Positions 1 through 7,681 of a DNA stretch of 36,795 bases are shown here, in pieces (position 1 is the first letter of the stretch; the number at the start of each line of letters is the position of its first letter). The position numbers and the translations under genes are program-made. The DNA lies in assembly GCA_020851855.1 (NCBI GenBank), contig JADZBY010000695.1, positions 1 to 36,795 on the forward strand, written 5' to 3'. The DNA comes from Anaerolineae bacterium. Its GTDB lineage: Bacteria > Chloroflexota > Anaerolineae > Aggregatilineales > UBA2796. The notes under the pieces were generated by a model. That model searched no databases, had not been told where the DNA came from, and saw only the letters and a program-made list of their open reading frames with translations.

Positions 1-78
1 CATGACGGGCACAACGGCAGGGCTATCGCCGCGCCCGGTGAAGTGATCGACATGCCGCTGGAGAAGGAGCCGGTCTGA
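1..78 (+). CDS. C-terminal end of an upstream hydrogenase-operon gene (partial)
   Basis: An open frame runs from the window edge to a TGA at 76-78 and encodes 25 residues ending in KEPV. The stop overlaps the ATG of the next gene by one base (TGATG), which suggests translational coupling in one operon. In Mbh and Mrp clusters the gene before the MrpC-like subunit is usually an MrpB-like (MnhB) membrane subunit, so that is the likeliest identity. The residues present are too few and too hydrophilic to confirm it. Confidence 0.5.
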   Translation, partial: HDGHNGRAIAAPGEVIDMPLEKEPV

Positions 79-389
79 TGTTCGACTCGCCGCTTTCTAT
101 CGCCCTGGTGGGCGTATTGGGCCTGTTCGGCGTCGGGCTGTACGGGCTGCTGCTCACGCGGAACCTGATCAAGGTCGTGGTGGCGCTGCAAATCCTGGTC
201 AAAGGCGCGGTGCTGGCGCTCGTGGTGGCCGGGAATGTGAGCGGCAAGCTGCAGATCAGCCAGAGTCTGGCCATCACCGTGATCGTGGCCGATACGATTG
301 TCGCCGTGGTGGCGCTGGCGCTGGTCATGCAGGTCAAGCAGCGCGTCGGCACGCTCGACGTGCGCGCCCTTTCCGAACTGCGCAAGTAG
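78..389 (+). CDS. MrpC/NuoK-like small membrane subunit of group 4 hydrogenase (MbhG-like)
   Basis: The 103-residue protein has three hydrophobic segments, at about 5-27, 33-53 and 62-86. This matches the usual size and topology of the MrpC/MnhC/NuoK family. In Mbh-type hydrogenases and Mrp antiporters this subunit is part of the membrane arm that carries protons or sodium. The short polar C-terminus (about 88-103) faces the cytoplasm in the family. The ATG overlaps the preceding stop, and a purine-rich GGAGAAGGAG lies about 8 nt upstream. The next gene is an antiporter-like subunit, which agrees with the MrpC-MrpD/MbhG-MbhH order. The family call is firm. Which ion is moved cannot be read from the sequence. 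Confidence 0.85.
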   Translation: MFDSPLSIALVGVLGLFGVGLYGLLLTRNLIKVVVALQILVKGAVLALVVAGNVSGKLQISQSLAITVIVADTIVAVVALALVMQVKQRVGTLDVRALSELRK

Positions 390-427
390 CTGGCTAGAAC
401 AGCCTAAAGTGTAGGGATTTGTTGCTC

Positions 428-2188
428 ATGACAGCCCTGTTGATTTTGGCGGCGCTCTTGTTACCCTGGCTCGGCGCGTTGAGCGTGCTGGTGGCCGGGG
501 ATAGCCGCCCGCGCGAGCAGCACATGCTGGCCGTGGCCTTTTCGGTCGCCGGGGCGGTCGCCGCGCTGGCGCTCATTCCTCTGGCCCAGACCGGCGCAGC
601 GCTGACCGTCGCGTTGGGCGGCGTATTTGGGGACTTCACCTTCGTGCCGGACGGCATGGCGGTGTTCCTCACGGCGGTGGCCGAGGTGATCGGCTCGCTG
701 GCGGTGATCTTCTCCATGGATTACATGAAGGGTGAAAAGAGCCTGGGGCGGTATTACGCGCTGGTGCTCCTCTTCATCGGGGCGATGGCCGGGCTGGTGC
801 TGGCCGGAAGCCTGCTGATGCTCTTCATCTTCTGGGAGATCACGGCGCTGTGTTCGTATGCGCTGATCGCGTTCCACAACGACGATCCGAAGGCGGTGGC
901 GGGCGGCGTGCGCGCGCTGGTCATGACCCAGATCGGCGGCGCGGGACTTCTGGCGGGCATTTTGCTCGTCCAGAGCACGCTGGGCACGTATGACATCGCC
1001 ACGTTCCTGACGAGCGCGGAGACGTTGCCCGCCGCGACGCTGGCGCTGGTCGGCTTCGGCTTCCTGCTCGGCGCGGCGGCCAAGTCGGCGCAAGTACCGT
1101 TCCAGACGTGGCTGCCGGGCGCGATGGAAGCGCCCACGCCGGTCAGCGCGCTGATCCACGCCGCGACGATGGTCAACGCAGGCGTGTACCTGCTAGCGCG
1201 TTTCTACCCGGCTTTTGAGGGCATTCCCGGCTGGAAAGAGACGGTCATCGCCGTCGGCGCGATCTCGGCGCTGCTGGCGGCGCTCATGGCGCTCGTGGCG
1301 CACGATTTGAAGCGCGTGCTGGCCTATTCGACGGTCAGCCAGCTTGGTTACATGGTGTACGCCGTGGGCGCGGGCGGCATTTTCGCCAGCCAGATGCACC
1401 TGTTCAGCCATGCCGTGTTCAAGGCGCTGTTGTTCCTCGGCGCAGGCGCGGTCATTCACGCCGCCGGCACGCGGGACATGCGCGAGATGGGCGGGCTGGG
1501 CAAGCAGATGCCTATCGTGCGCAACGTGTTCATCATCGGCGCGCTGGCGCTGGCCGGATTGCCCGTCCTGAACGGCTTCTGGAGCAAAGAACTGATCCTG
1601 GAAGCCGGTCTGGCGCACAGCCCGACGTGGTCGCTCGTGATCATGGTCGCGGTGGCGGGCATCACGGCGCTGTACGCGACGCGCATGGTGTGGCTGGTCT
1701 TCTTTGGCGGCGAGCGCGTCAAACGGCGCGTGCACGACGCCGGGCCGGCGATGCGCGTCTCCTTGATCGTGCTGGCGGCGGGCACGTTCCTGACCTGGCT
1801 CTTGGCCGGGCCGTTCGCGGCTGTGCTGCACAACACGCTGCCGACGCACGACATTCACGCGCTGACCACGGGCGACATGATCACGGAAGTGGTCGGCGCG
1901 CCGATCACGCTCATTGCGCTGGCGGTGATCGCCGTCGGCATCCTGCTCTGGTTCGGGCGGGGCGCGTTCAAAAGTCTCACAACACTGCTGGACGTACCCG
2001 CGCAATGGGCGGCGCAGGACTTTGGCTTTAGCTGGCTGACGCGCAACGCGGTGAAGCTCACCCAGGATGCGGCGGGCCTGTTGCGCCTGACGCAAACCGG
2101 CGTCCTGAGCTGGAATGTGGCGGGCATTACGTTGGGGTTGATTGGCCTGATGATCGTCCTCTTTATCCTGGCGGGAGGCGCGCTATGA
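428..2188 (+). CDS. NuoL-like proton/cation-translocating antiporter subunit of hydrogenase
   Basis: The 586-residue polytopic membrane protein belongs to the proton-conducting membrane transporter family (NuoL/MrpA-type). Family hallmarks are visible: KSAQVPFQTWLPGAMEAPTP (about residues 218-237), then a segment reading VSALIHAATMVNAGVYLLAR, HDLKRVLAYSTVSQLGYM (about 296-313) and HAVFKALLFLGAG (about 328-340). The lysines and histidines in these stretches form the charged half-channel path in complex I. Its length is near that of NuoL (about 610), and a C-terminal helical extension is present. I chose the ATG at 428 because AGGGAT lies 8 nt upstream; a TTG at 419 is the in-frame alternative. 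Its stop overlaps the next ATG by 4 nt. It would be one of two ion-pumping modules of this complex. Confidence 0.92.
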   Translation: MTALLILAALLLPWLGALSVLVAGDSRPREQHMLAVAFSVAGAVAALALIPLAQTGAALTVALGGVFGDFTFVPDGMAVFLTAVAEVIGSLAVIFSMDYMKGEKSLGRYYALVLLFIGAMAGLVLAGSLLMLFIFWEITALCSYALIAFHNDDPKAVAGGVRALVMTQIGGAGLLAGILLVQSTLGTYDIATFLTSAETLPAATLALVGFGFLLGAAAKSAQVPFQTWLPGAMEAPTPVSALIHAATMVNAGVYLLARFYPAFEGIPGWKETVIAVGAISALLAALMALVAHDLKRVLAYSTVSQLGYMVYAVGAGGIFASQMHLFSHAVFKALLFLGAGAVIHAAGTRDMREMGGLGKQMPIVRNVFIIGALALAGLPVLNGFWSKELILEAGLAHSPTWSLVIMVAVAGITALYATRMVWLVFFGGERVKRRVHDAGPAMRVSLIVLAAGTFLTWLLAGPFAAVLHNTLPTHDIHALTTGDMITEVVGAPITLIALAVIAVGILLWFGRGAFKSLTTLLDVPAQWAAQDFGFSWLTRNAVKLTQDAAGLLRLTQTGVLSWNVAGITLGLIGLMIVLFILAGGAL

Positions 2189-3696
2189 ACCCGGCAGCAC
2201 TGTTGAGCCTGATCGGGCTGCCCATCGCGCTCTCGCCGCTCGTGTACCTGGAAGGGCGGCTGGAATGGCGCGCTGCGCGGCGTGAGCACGACGCGGGCCA
2301 TGTTTCCGGCGCGCGTTGGCTGGCGCTGGCGCTGCTGGCGCTCACCTGGGCCGCCTATGGGCTGGCCGCGCGGGATTTTGCCGCGTCGGGCCAGCAAATC
2401 GTCACCGTCGGGGCGGTCGCGCTCCGGCTGGACGGCATGAGCCTGCTGCTCTCCGGGCTGGCGCTCGGCCTGGGCACGGCGGTGGTCCTGTTCTCCGGCC
2501 CGTACATGGCCGGCGAGGCGGGGCAGGAAAAATACTACACGATGCTGCTGGTCATGATCGGGGCCATGATCGGCCTGTCATGCGCCGCAGACGTGTTCAA
2601 CCTGTGGGTGTGGTTCGAGACGATGGCCGTCTCGTCGTACCTGCTGGTCGCCTTCTACAAGGATCGTAGCGCGTCGCTTGAGGCGGGCGTGAAGTACCTG
2701 GTGCAGAGTGCGGTCGGCTCCGGGCTGGTGCTGCTGGGCGTCGCCGTGGTGCTGGCCGGGACGGGCGACCTGAGCCTAAGCGGCGTCCGGTTCGCGGATC
2801 GTGGGCTGGCCATCCTGGCGGGCGCGCTGTTCACCATCGGCTTTGGCGTGAAGATCGCCATGATCCCGATGCACACGTGGCTGCCCGACGCGCACTCGCA
2901 AGCGCCGAGTGGAATCAGCGCCATGCTGTCCGGCGTGGTCATCGAAGCCGGGCTGATCGCCCTGCTGCGCACGTTCGGGGCGCTGGCCGGGGCGAACGTG
3001 TCGTGGGGCGTCGTGTTGATGCTCTTCGGCGCGATTAACATGATCGGCGGCAACCTGCTGGCGCTGCGCCAGACGCAGGTGAAGCGCCTGCTCGCCTATT
3101 CGAGCCTGGCGCACATGGGTTACATGCTGATCGGCCTCGGCGCGAGCCTGCACAGCGGCGATGCGACGGCGGCGCAGGGCAGCTTTTTCCACATGCTCAA
3201 CCACGGGCTGATGAAAGGGCTGGCGTTTCTTGCCGTCGGCGCGCTGATGTACGGCCTGCTCATCCGGCGCGGGCGGCATGACGTGCTCACCGCAGAGCAC
3301 CTGAACGGCGCGGCGTCGCGTTATCCGCTGCTGGCGCTGTGCCTGAGCATCGCGCTGCTCGGCCTGGGCGGTCTGCCGCCGCTGGCCGGGTTCATGTCCA
3401 AGTGGCAGATCTTCGTCGGCGGCTTCGGGACGGGCGACGCCTGGATTCAGGCGTTGATGGTCTTCGCCGCGCTCAATAGCGTGCTGTCGCTGGCCTATTA
3501 CGCGCCGCTGGTGAACGCCATGTACCGCCACGAGCCGTCGCCCGAAGTGAAAGACGGCGCGCCGCTGCGCTGGGAGTTGCTCGTCCCCGTCGTGATCCTG
3601 GCGGCAGCGGTCATCATCCTGGGCGTTGCGCCGTCGTTAGCCGGTGGGCTGAGCGGCGATGCGGCTTCGGCGCTGATGCTGGGCCTGGGCATGTGA
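2185..3696 (+). CDS. NuoM/MrpD-like antiporter subunit of hydrogenase (MbhH-like)
   Basis: The 503-residue multi-spanning protein is a second member of the same antiporter superfamily. It carries the MrpD/HyfB/MbhH version of the signature, WLPDAHSQAPSGISAMLSG (about residues 232-250), rather than the NuoL version of its neighbour. It also has QVKRLLAYSSLAHMGYM (about 298-314) and NHGLMKGLAFLAVGALMYG (about 338-356), with the conserved lysines and histidines. The ATG overlaps the upstream stop (ATGA), which implies coupled translation. Two antiporter-like subunits plus an MrpC-like one suggest a complex that moves more than one ion per turnover, as in complex I. The ion (proton or sodium) is not determined here. 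Confidence 0.92.
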   Translation: MNPAALLSLIGLPIALSPLVYLEGRLEWRAARREHDAGHVSGARWLALALLALTWAAYGLAARDFAASGQQIVTVGAVALRLDGMSLLLSGLALGLGTAVVLFSGPYMAGEAGQEKYYTMLLVMIGAMIGLSCAADVFNLWVWFETMAVSSYLLVAFYKDRSASLEAGVKYLVQSAVGSGLVLLGVAVVLAGTGDLSLSGVRFADRGLAILAGALFTIGFGVKIAMIPMHTWLPDAHSQAPSGISAMLSGVVIEAGLIALLRTFGALAGANVSWGVVLMLFGAINMIGGNLLALRQTQVKRLLAYSSLAHMGYMLIGLGASLHSGDATAAQGSFFHMLNHGLMKGLAFLAVGALMYGLLIRRGRHDVLTAEHLNGAASRYPLLALCLSIALLGLGGLPPLAGFMSKWQIFVGGFGTGDAWIQALMVFAALNSVLSLAYYAPLVNAMYRHEPSPEVKDGAPLRWELLVPVVILAAAVIILGVAPSLAGGLSGDAASALMLGLGM

Positions 3697-3719
3697 AACA
3701 GGGAAGTGATGAGGCTGTA

Positions 3720-4481
3720 ATGACTGTGAAATATGCAGCGCCGGTCCCGGAGAGGCCCCGGACGTACGAGTCCGAGGTCGATCACCACACCCGGCGCGAC
3801 CCACACCGCCGCGTTTCGTCGCTCTCGGACATCATCCTGGGCGGGCAGGACGGGCTGGTCAATGTGTTGGGCGTGATCCTGGGCGTGGCGGCGGCCACAT
3901 CCGATACGCGCATCGTGCTGGTGGCCGGGCTGGCCGCGACCTTTGCCGAGTCGGTGTCGATGGGCGCGGTGGCGTACACCTCGACGCTGGCCGACGCCGA
4001 CTTCTACGAGAGCGAGCGGGAGCGCGAATACCGCCACCTGAGCCATGCGCCCCATGTCGAGCGCGAGGAAATCTACGACATCTACCGCGCCAAAGGCTTT
4101 GAGGGCGAATTGCTCGATCACATCGTGGACACCATCACGGCTAACCCGGATGTGTGGGTCGCGGTGATGATGGCCGAAGAGCACCAGTTGCGCCCGGTGA
4201 ACCGCCGGACGGCGCTGCGCTCCGCGATCATCGTCGGCCTGTCCGCCGTGATCGGCTCGCTCATCCCGCTGATGCCGTTCGTCTTCCTGCCGGTGAGCGT
4301 GGGCATGGTCGTCGCCATCGCCATCTCGGCGCTGGTGCTGTTCCTGGTCGGCGCGTACAAGGCGCGCATCTACGTCGGCAATCCGGGCAAAAGCGGGCTG
4401 GAAATGGCCATCATCGGGACGGCCAGCGCGCTGGTCGGTTACCTGGTCGGGCTGCTGTTCCGCGTGCCCGTTGTGCCGTAA
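3720..4481 (+). CDS. VIT1/CCC1-family iron/manganese transporter
   Basis: The 253-residue membrane protein belongs to the vacuolar iron transporter family. After an N-terminal cytoplasmic stretch, SDIILGGQDGLVNVLGVILG (about 36-55) is the family's TM1 signature. The central cytoplasmic metal-binding domain is intact: ESEREREY and EREEIYDIYRAKGFEGE supply carboxylates, and MMAEE (M150, M151, E153, E154) matches the methionine/glutamate metal site known from plant VIT1. Three further TM helices follow. I chose ATG 3720 because GAGG lies 5 nt upstream; a GTG at 3693 overlapping the previous stop is in frame and would add nine residues. It sits inside the hydrogenase operon, between the antiporter subunits and the NuoA-like subunit, where it is not a standard component. 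It may handle iron or another divalent metal for the enzyme; that role is inference. Confidence 0.9.
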   Translation: MTVKYAAPVPERPRTYESEVDHHTRRDPHRRVSSLSDIILGGQDGLVNVLGVILGVAAATSDTRIVLVAGLAATFAESVSMGAVAYTSTLADADFYESEREREYRHLSHAPHVEREEIYDIYRAKGFEGELLDHIVDTITANPDVWVAVMMAEEHQLRPVNRRTALRSAIIVGLSAVIGSLIPLMPFVFLPVSVGMVVAIAISALVLFLVGAYKARIYVGNPGKSGLEMAIIGTASALVGYLVGLLFRVPVVP

Positions 4482-4508
4482 GGCAGTGAGGGAACAAAGA
4501 GGACACTT

Positions 4509-4823
4509 ATGGAAGGCATTCTGCTCGCGCCGCCGCTGGCGTTCCTGATCTACATCGGGCTGGTGGCCATCCTGAACCGGGCCGGGCGCACGCTGGCCGG
4601 GCCGGGCACGACGAATGCGCTGAAAATCAGCGCGTATGCGGGCGGTGAAGCGCCGCCCGACGTGCAGGGCATTCCCGGCTACCGGCCCTTTTTCGTCATC
4701 GCCCTGTTTTTCGCCATGCTGCACCTGGGCGTGCTGATCCTGGCGACGAGTGGGCTGACGCCGCTGGCGGGTGTGTATCTGGTCGGGATGATCCTCGTGC
4801 TCGTCGCGCTCATGCTGGGGTAG
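4509..4823 (+). CDS. NuoA-like membrane subunit of hydrogenase
   Basis: The 104-residue protein has three TM segments, at about 3-23, 60-80 and 84-103. A cytoplasmic loop carries ISAYAGGEAPP (about 40-50), which corresponds to the loop of NuoA/NdhC that contains the conserved YECG in complex I. Here YAGG replaces YECG, so the complex I cysteine is absent, as expected for the hydrogenase branch. YRPFFVIALFFAMLHL (58-73) is the second helix with its family charge/aromatic pattern. Start ATG 4509 is preceded by AGAGGA about 6 nt upstream. In the complex it should help anchor the hydrophilic NuoB/NuoD arm to the membrane arm beside NuoH. Confidence 0.82.
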   Translation: MEGILLAPPLAFLIYIGLVAILNRAGRTLAGPGTTNALKISAYAGGEAPPDVQGIPGYRPFFVIALFFAMLHLGVLILATSGLTPLAGVYLVGMILVLVALMLG

Positions 4824-4838
4824 AAGGGACCACGGATT

Positions 4839-5312
4839 ATGCTCTCTTTGGGCGAAACAATGCAGAACGCGCTGGAACAGATCAAGAGCTGGGCGCGCAT
4901 CAACTCCCCGTGGCTGGTGCACTTCAATAGCGGCTCGTGCAACGGCTGCGATATTGAAATCCTGGCCACGCTCACGCCGCGTTACGACGTGGAGCGCTTT
5001 GGCATCAAGCTCCAGGGCAGCCCACGCCATGCCGACGTGCTGGTGTGCACCGGCCCGGTGACGCTCCAGGCGCGCGACCGGCTGAAGCGCATCTACGAGC
5101 AGATGCCGGAGCCGCGTTTTGTGGTAGCCGTCGGCTCGTGCGCCATCTCCGGCGGCGCGTTCCAGGGCTGTTACAACGTGGTCGGGCACATTGACGAGGT
5201 CATCCCGGTGGATGTGTACGTGCCGGGCTGCCCGCCGCGCCCGGAAGCCATCATCGACGGCGTGGTGAAACTGTTGGGCAAGTTAAAGGAACCGGCGGCT
5301 CATGAGCAGTGA
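4839..5312 (+). CDS. [NiFe] hydrogenase small subunit, NuoB-like (group 4)
   Basis: The 157-residue protein is the NuoB/PSST homologue that binds the [4Fe-4S] cluster nearest the active site. All four ligands are visible: C34 and C37 in GSCNGCDIE, C101 in GSCAISGG and C131 in PGCPPRP. The first pair is C-x-x-C, as in hydrogenase small subunits, not the adjacent CC pair that holds cluster N2 in complex I. This favours H2 chemistry over quinone reduction. It is shorter than uptake-hydrogenase small subunits and has no Tat signal, which is normal for group 4. ATG 4839 has GAAGGGA upstream; ATG 4860 is an alternative. It overlaps the NuoC-like gene by 11 nt. Confidence 0.95.
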   Translation: MLSLGETMQNALEQIKSWARINSPWLVHFNSGSCNGCDIEILATLTPRYDVERFGIKLQGSPRHADVLVCTGPVTLQARDRLKRIYEQMPEPRFVVAVGSCAISGGAFQGCYNVVGHIDEVIPVDVYVPGCPPRPEAIIDGVVKLLGKLKEPAAHEQ

Positions 5313-5829
5313 ACCTGAACAGACGACGAGCGAGGCGAGCGCCGCTCCGGCGCTGAGCACGGATCGGCCCTTGCAGCAGGCAGGCGAGCTATTGCTGCCC
5401 TGGACGAAGAAGAGCGACCTGCCGGAGCCGGGCCGCCTGGACCTGAGCATCGAGGCCGGCGACCTGCTCGCGGCGGTGAAAGCGATCCTTGACGCGCGCT
5501 GGGGATACCTGATCGCCATCACCGGGCTGGACCTGGGCAAAGCGGGGCAGTTCGAGGTGCTGTACCAGTTCGGGCAGGGCGCGGCGGTGCTCACACTGCG
5601 CGTGGCCATCCCGCACGACGCGGCGAGCGTGCCGACCGTGTGCCGCCTGATCCCGTCCGCCAGCTTCTTTGAGCGTGAGCTGGCCGAGATGTTCGGCATC
5701 ACGGTCGAGGGCACGCCCGATCCGAGCAAGCTGTTTCTGCCGGACGACTGGCCGAACGGCGCGTTTCCGCTGCGCAAAGACTTCACAGCGCCCGCGCTGC
5801 CCAAAGAGGCCACGCCGGAGACGGCATGA
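5302..5829 (+). CDS. NuoC-like 30-kDa subunit of hydrogenase
   Basis: The 175-residue soluble protein belongs to the respiratory-chain 30-kDa subunit family. The signature region is clear: FERELAEMFGITVEGTPDP (about 120-138), then LFLPDDWPNGAFPLRKDF (about 142-159). The first 35 residues are low-complexity and rich in Ser, Glu and Ala. It is a structural subunit that pairs with the NuoD-like large subunit on the cytoplasmic face. ATG 5302 lies inside the end of the small-subunit gene, with AAGGA about 11 nt upstream, so translation is probably coupled. The large-subunit start follows after 62 nt of non-coding sequence. Confidence 0.9.
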   Translation: MSSEPEQTTSEASAAPALSTDRPLQQAGELLLPWTKKSDLPEPGRLDLSIEAGDLLAAVKAILDARWGYLIAITGLDLGKAGQFEVLYQFGQGAAVLTLRVAIPHDAASVPTVCRLIPSASFFERELAEMFGITVEGTPDPSKLFLPDDWPNGAFPLRKDFTAPALPKEATPETA

Positions 5830-5891
5830 CGCGCGTCCGCATGGCACGCAGACCTTAAAACACGGTGGAACCAGGCGCGAGGAGAGAGGTT

Positions 5892-7088
5892 ATGTCGGAA
5901 AAGCAAGCAATCGGGACGCGGCTCGACAAATTCATCGTCCCTATCGGCCCGCAGCACCCGGCCTTGAAAGAACCCGGCCATTTCGAGTTCAGCGTCGATG
6001 GCGAAGTCGTCACCGGGGCGACGGCGCGCCTGGGCTACGCGCATCGTGGCATCGAGAAGGCGTGCGAGCAGCGCAATTTCACCCAGGACATCTACCTGCT
6101 GGAGCGCGTGTGTGGCATCTGTTCGCACGTGCACGCCACGGCCTTTGTGCTGGGCGTCGAAAAGCTGGCGGGCGTCGGTGCGCCGCCGCGCGCCCAGGCC
6201 ATCCGCACGCTGGTGGCCGAATTGGAGCGCGTTCATAGCCATATGCTCTGGCTGGGAGTCGCCGCGCACGAGGCGGGCTTTGATACGCTGTTCATGTACT
6301 CGTGGCGCGACCGCGAGACGGTCATGGACATCCTCGAAGCGCTGACCGGCAACCGCGTGAACTACTCCGCGAATGTGCTGGGCGGCGTGAAGTGCGACGT
6401 GACGCCGGAGATTGCCGAGTCGATCCGCAAGGGAATCGACTTCCTCGAAGAGCGGACCAAACACTACCTGGACGAAGTGACGAACGACCCGCGTTTCCGG
6501 GCGCGCACACACGGCATCGGCGTCATGACGGCGCTCCAGGCCGAGCAGCTTGGCGTGGTCGGCCCGACGGCGCGCGCATCGGGCGTGGCCCGCGACATTC
6601 GCCTTGACGCGCCGTATGCCGCGTATACCACCTTCGTCCCGGAGTTGATCCTGGAGAGCGAAGGCGACCTCGAAGCGCGTTTCAGCGTGCGCCTGCGGGA
6701 GCTTTTTGAGGCGTACCGGCTCATCCGCGCCATCCTGGACAACCTGCCGGCGGGCGATCTGACGGTGCGTATGCCGCGCAAGATCAAAGCGGGCGAGACG
6801 GTGAGCCGGGTCGAAGCGCCGCGCGGCGAGTTGTTCTACTTTATCCGCAGCAACGGGACCGACATGCCGGAGCGCGTGAAGATCCGCACGCCCACGCTGT
6901 GCAACATGCCGTCGGTGCTGGCCACGTCGCTTGGGCATCAGCTGGCGGACGTGCCGATGATCCTGGTCGGCATCGACCCGTGCTTCTCATGCAACGACCG
7001 GGCCGTCGTGTTGCGCCGGCGTGGTCAGGATAACCCGGCGCTCCTCGATTGGGACGCGCTGCGGCAGTTGGGCCAGTCTGGGCGTTAG
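5892..7088 (+). CDS. [NiFe] hydrogenase large (catalytic) subunit, NuoD-like, group 4
   Basis: The 398-residue NuoD/HycE-like protein should hold the Ni-Fe(CN)2CO site. Both metal motifs are intact: ERVCGICSHVHA with C74 and C77, and DPCFSCNDR with C364 and C367. All four nickel ligands are therefore present, unlike complex I NuoD. After R370 there are 28 further residues. In HycE of E. coli the maturation protease cuts directly after the equivalent Arg of DPCxxCxxR, so a removable tail and a cognate protease gene (at 8975) fit together. IGPQHPALKEPGHF (about 18-31) is the NuoD N-terminal signature. ATG 5892 is preceded by AGGAGAGAGG; an ATG-free nine-residue extension upstream is unlikely. 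Mbh-like group 4 is the best fit; the exact subgroup needs a tree. Confidence 0.95.
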   Translation: MSEKQAIGTRLDKFIVPIGPQHPALKEPGHFEFSVDGEVVTGATARLGYAHRGIEKACEQRNFTQDIYLLERVCGICSHVHATAFVLGVEKLAGVGAPPRAQAIRTLVAELERVHSHMLWLGVAAHEAGFDTLFMYSWRDRETVMDILEALTGNRVNYSANVLGGVKCDVTPEIAESIRKGIDFLEERTKHYLDEVTNDPRFRARTHGIGVMTALQAEQLGVVGPTARASGVARDIRLDAPYAAYTTFVPELILESEGDLEARFSVRLRELFEAYRLIRAILDNLPAGDLTVRMPRKIKAGETVSRVEAPRGELFYFIRSNGTDMPERVKIRTPTLCNMPSVLATSLGHQLADVPMILVGIDPCFSCNDRAVVLRRRGQDNPALLDWDALRQLGQSGR

Positions 7089-7114
7089 CAGCGCAGCGGG
7101 CGGGAGCGCAGGCC

Positions 7115-7666
7115 ATGTCACGCAAGGCACTCGTTGCTTACGCGACGCGCCTCGGCTCGACCATCGAAGTCGCCGAAACGGTGGGGGCCGTCCTGTGCCA
7201 GGCGGATGTCTTCGTCGATGTGCGGCTGGCGCAGGATGTGACGGGCCTGGACGAATACGTCGCCGTCGTGCTGGGCAGCGCCATCCGGGATGGGAAGTGG
7301 CTGCCCGAAGCGGTTCACTTCCTGAAGCGCCACCAGAAGGCGCTGGCCGTCCGCCCGCTGGCGCTGTTCGTGGTGAGCATGACGATGGCGCAGGACACGC
7401 CCGAAAACCGTGAGACGGTGCTGGGCTACCTTGAGCCGGTATTGGGCGACCTGCCCGACCTGAAGCCGGTGGACATCGGCCTGTTCGCAGGGGAGATCGA
7501 CGCGGCGCGCCTGGGCTATTTCGCCCGCCGGGCCGTGCACAAGCTCGGAGCGCCGCCGGGCGACTTCCGGGACTGGGACACCATTCGAAACTGGGCGGCC
7601 CGCATCAGCCCGCTGTTGCTGAGCGCAACGCCCGGCAAGCCCCCGCGTGGGGCATCGGGAGAATAG
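7115..7666 (+). CDS. Flavodoxin-domain protein (HemG/flavodoxin_5 type) inside the hydrogenase operon
   Basis: The 183-residue soluble protein has the long-chain flavodoxin pattern. The N-terminal phosphate loop VAYATRLGSTIEVAE (about residues 6-20) should bind FMN phosphate. VVLGSAIRDGKWLPEAVHFL (about 69-88) and FVVSMTMAQDTPEN (about 105-118) match the flavodoxin_5/HemG group, which includes menaquinone-dependent protoporphyrinogen oxidase. There is no membrane segment. I chose ATG 7115, whose product begins just before the first beta strand, over an in-frame GTG-type start 22 residues earlier. It lies between the large subunit and the NuoH-like gene. An electron carrier or adaptor role for the hydrogenase is inference; a haem-synthesis role is the alternative but lacks neighbouring hem genes. 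Confidence 0.85.
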   Translation: MSRKALVAYATRLGSTIEVAETVGAVLCQADVFVDVRLAQDVTGLDEYVAVVLGSAIRDGKWLPEAVHFLKRHQKALAVRPLALFVVSMTMAQDTPENRETVLGYLEPVLGDLPDLKPVDIGLFAGEIDAARLGYFARRAVHKLGAPPGDFRDWDTIRNWAARISPLLLSATPGKPPRGASGE

Positions 7667-7681
7667 GACAAAAGAGCGATT

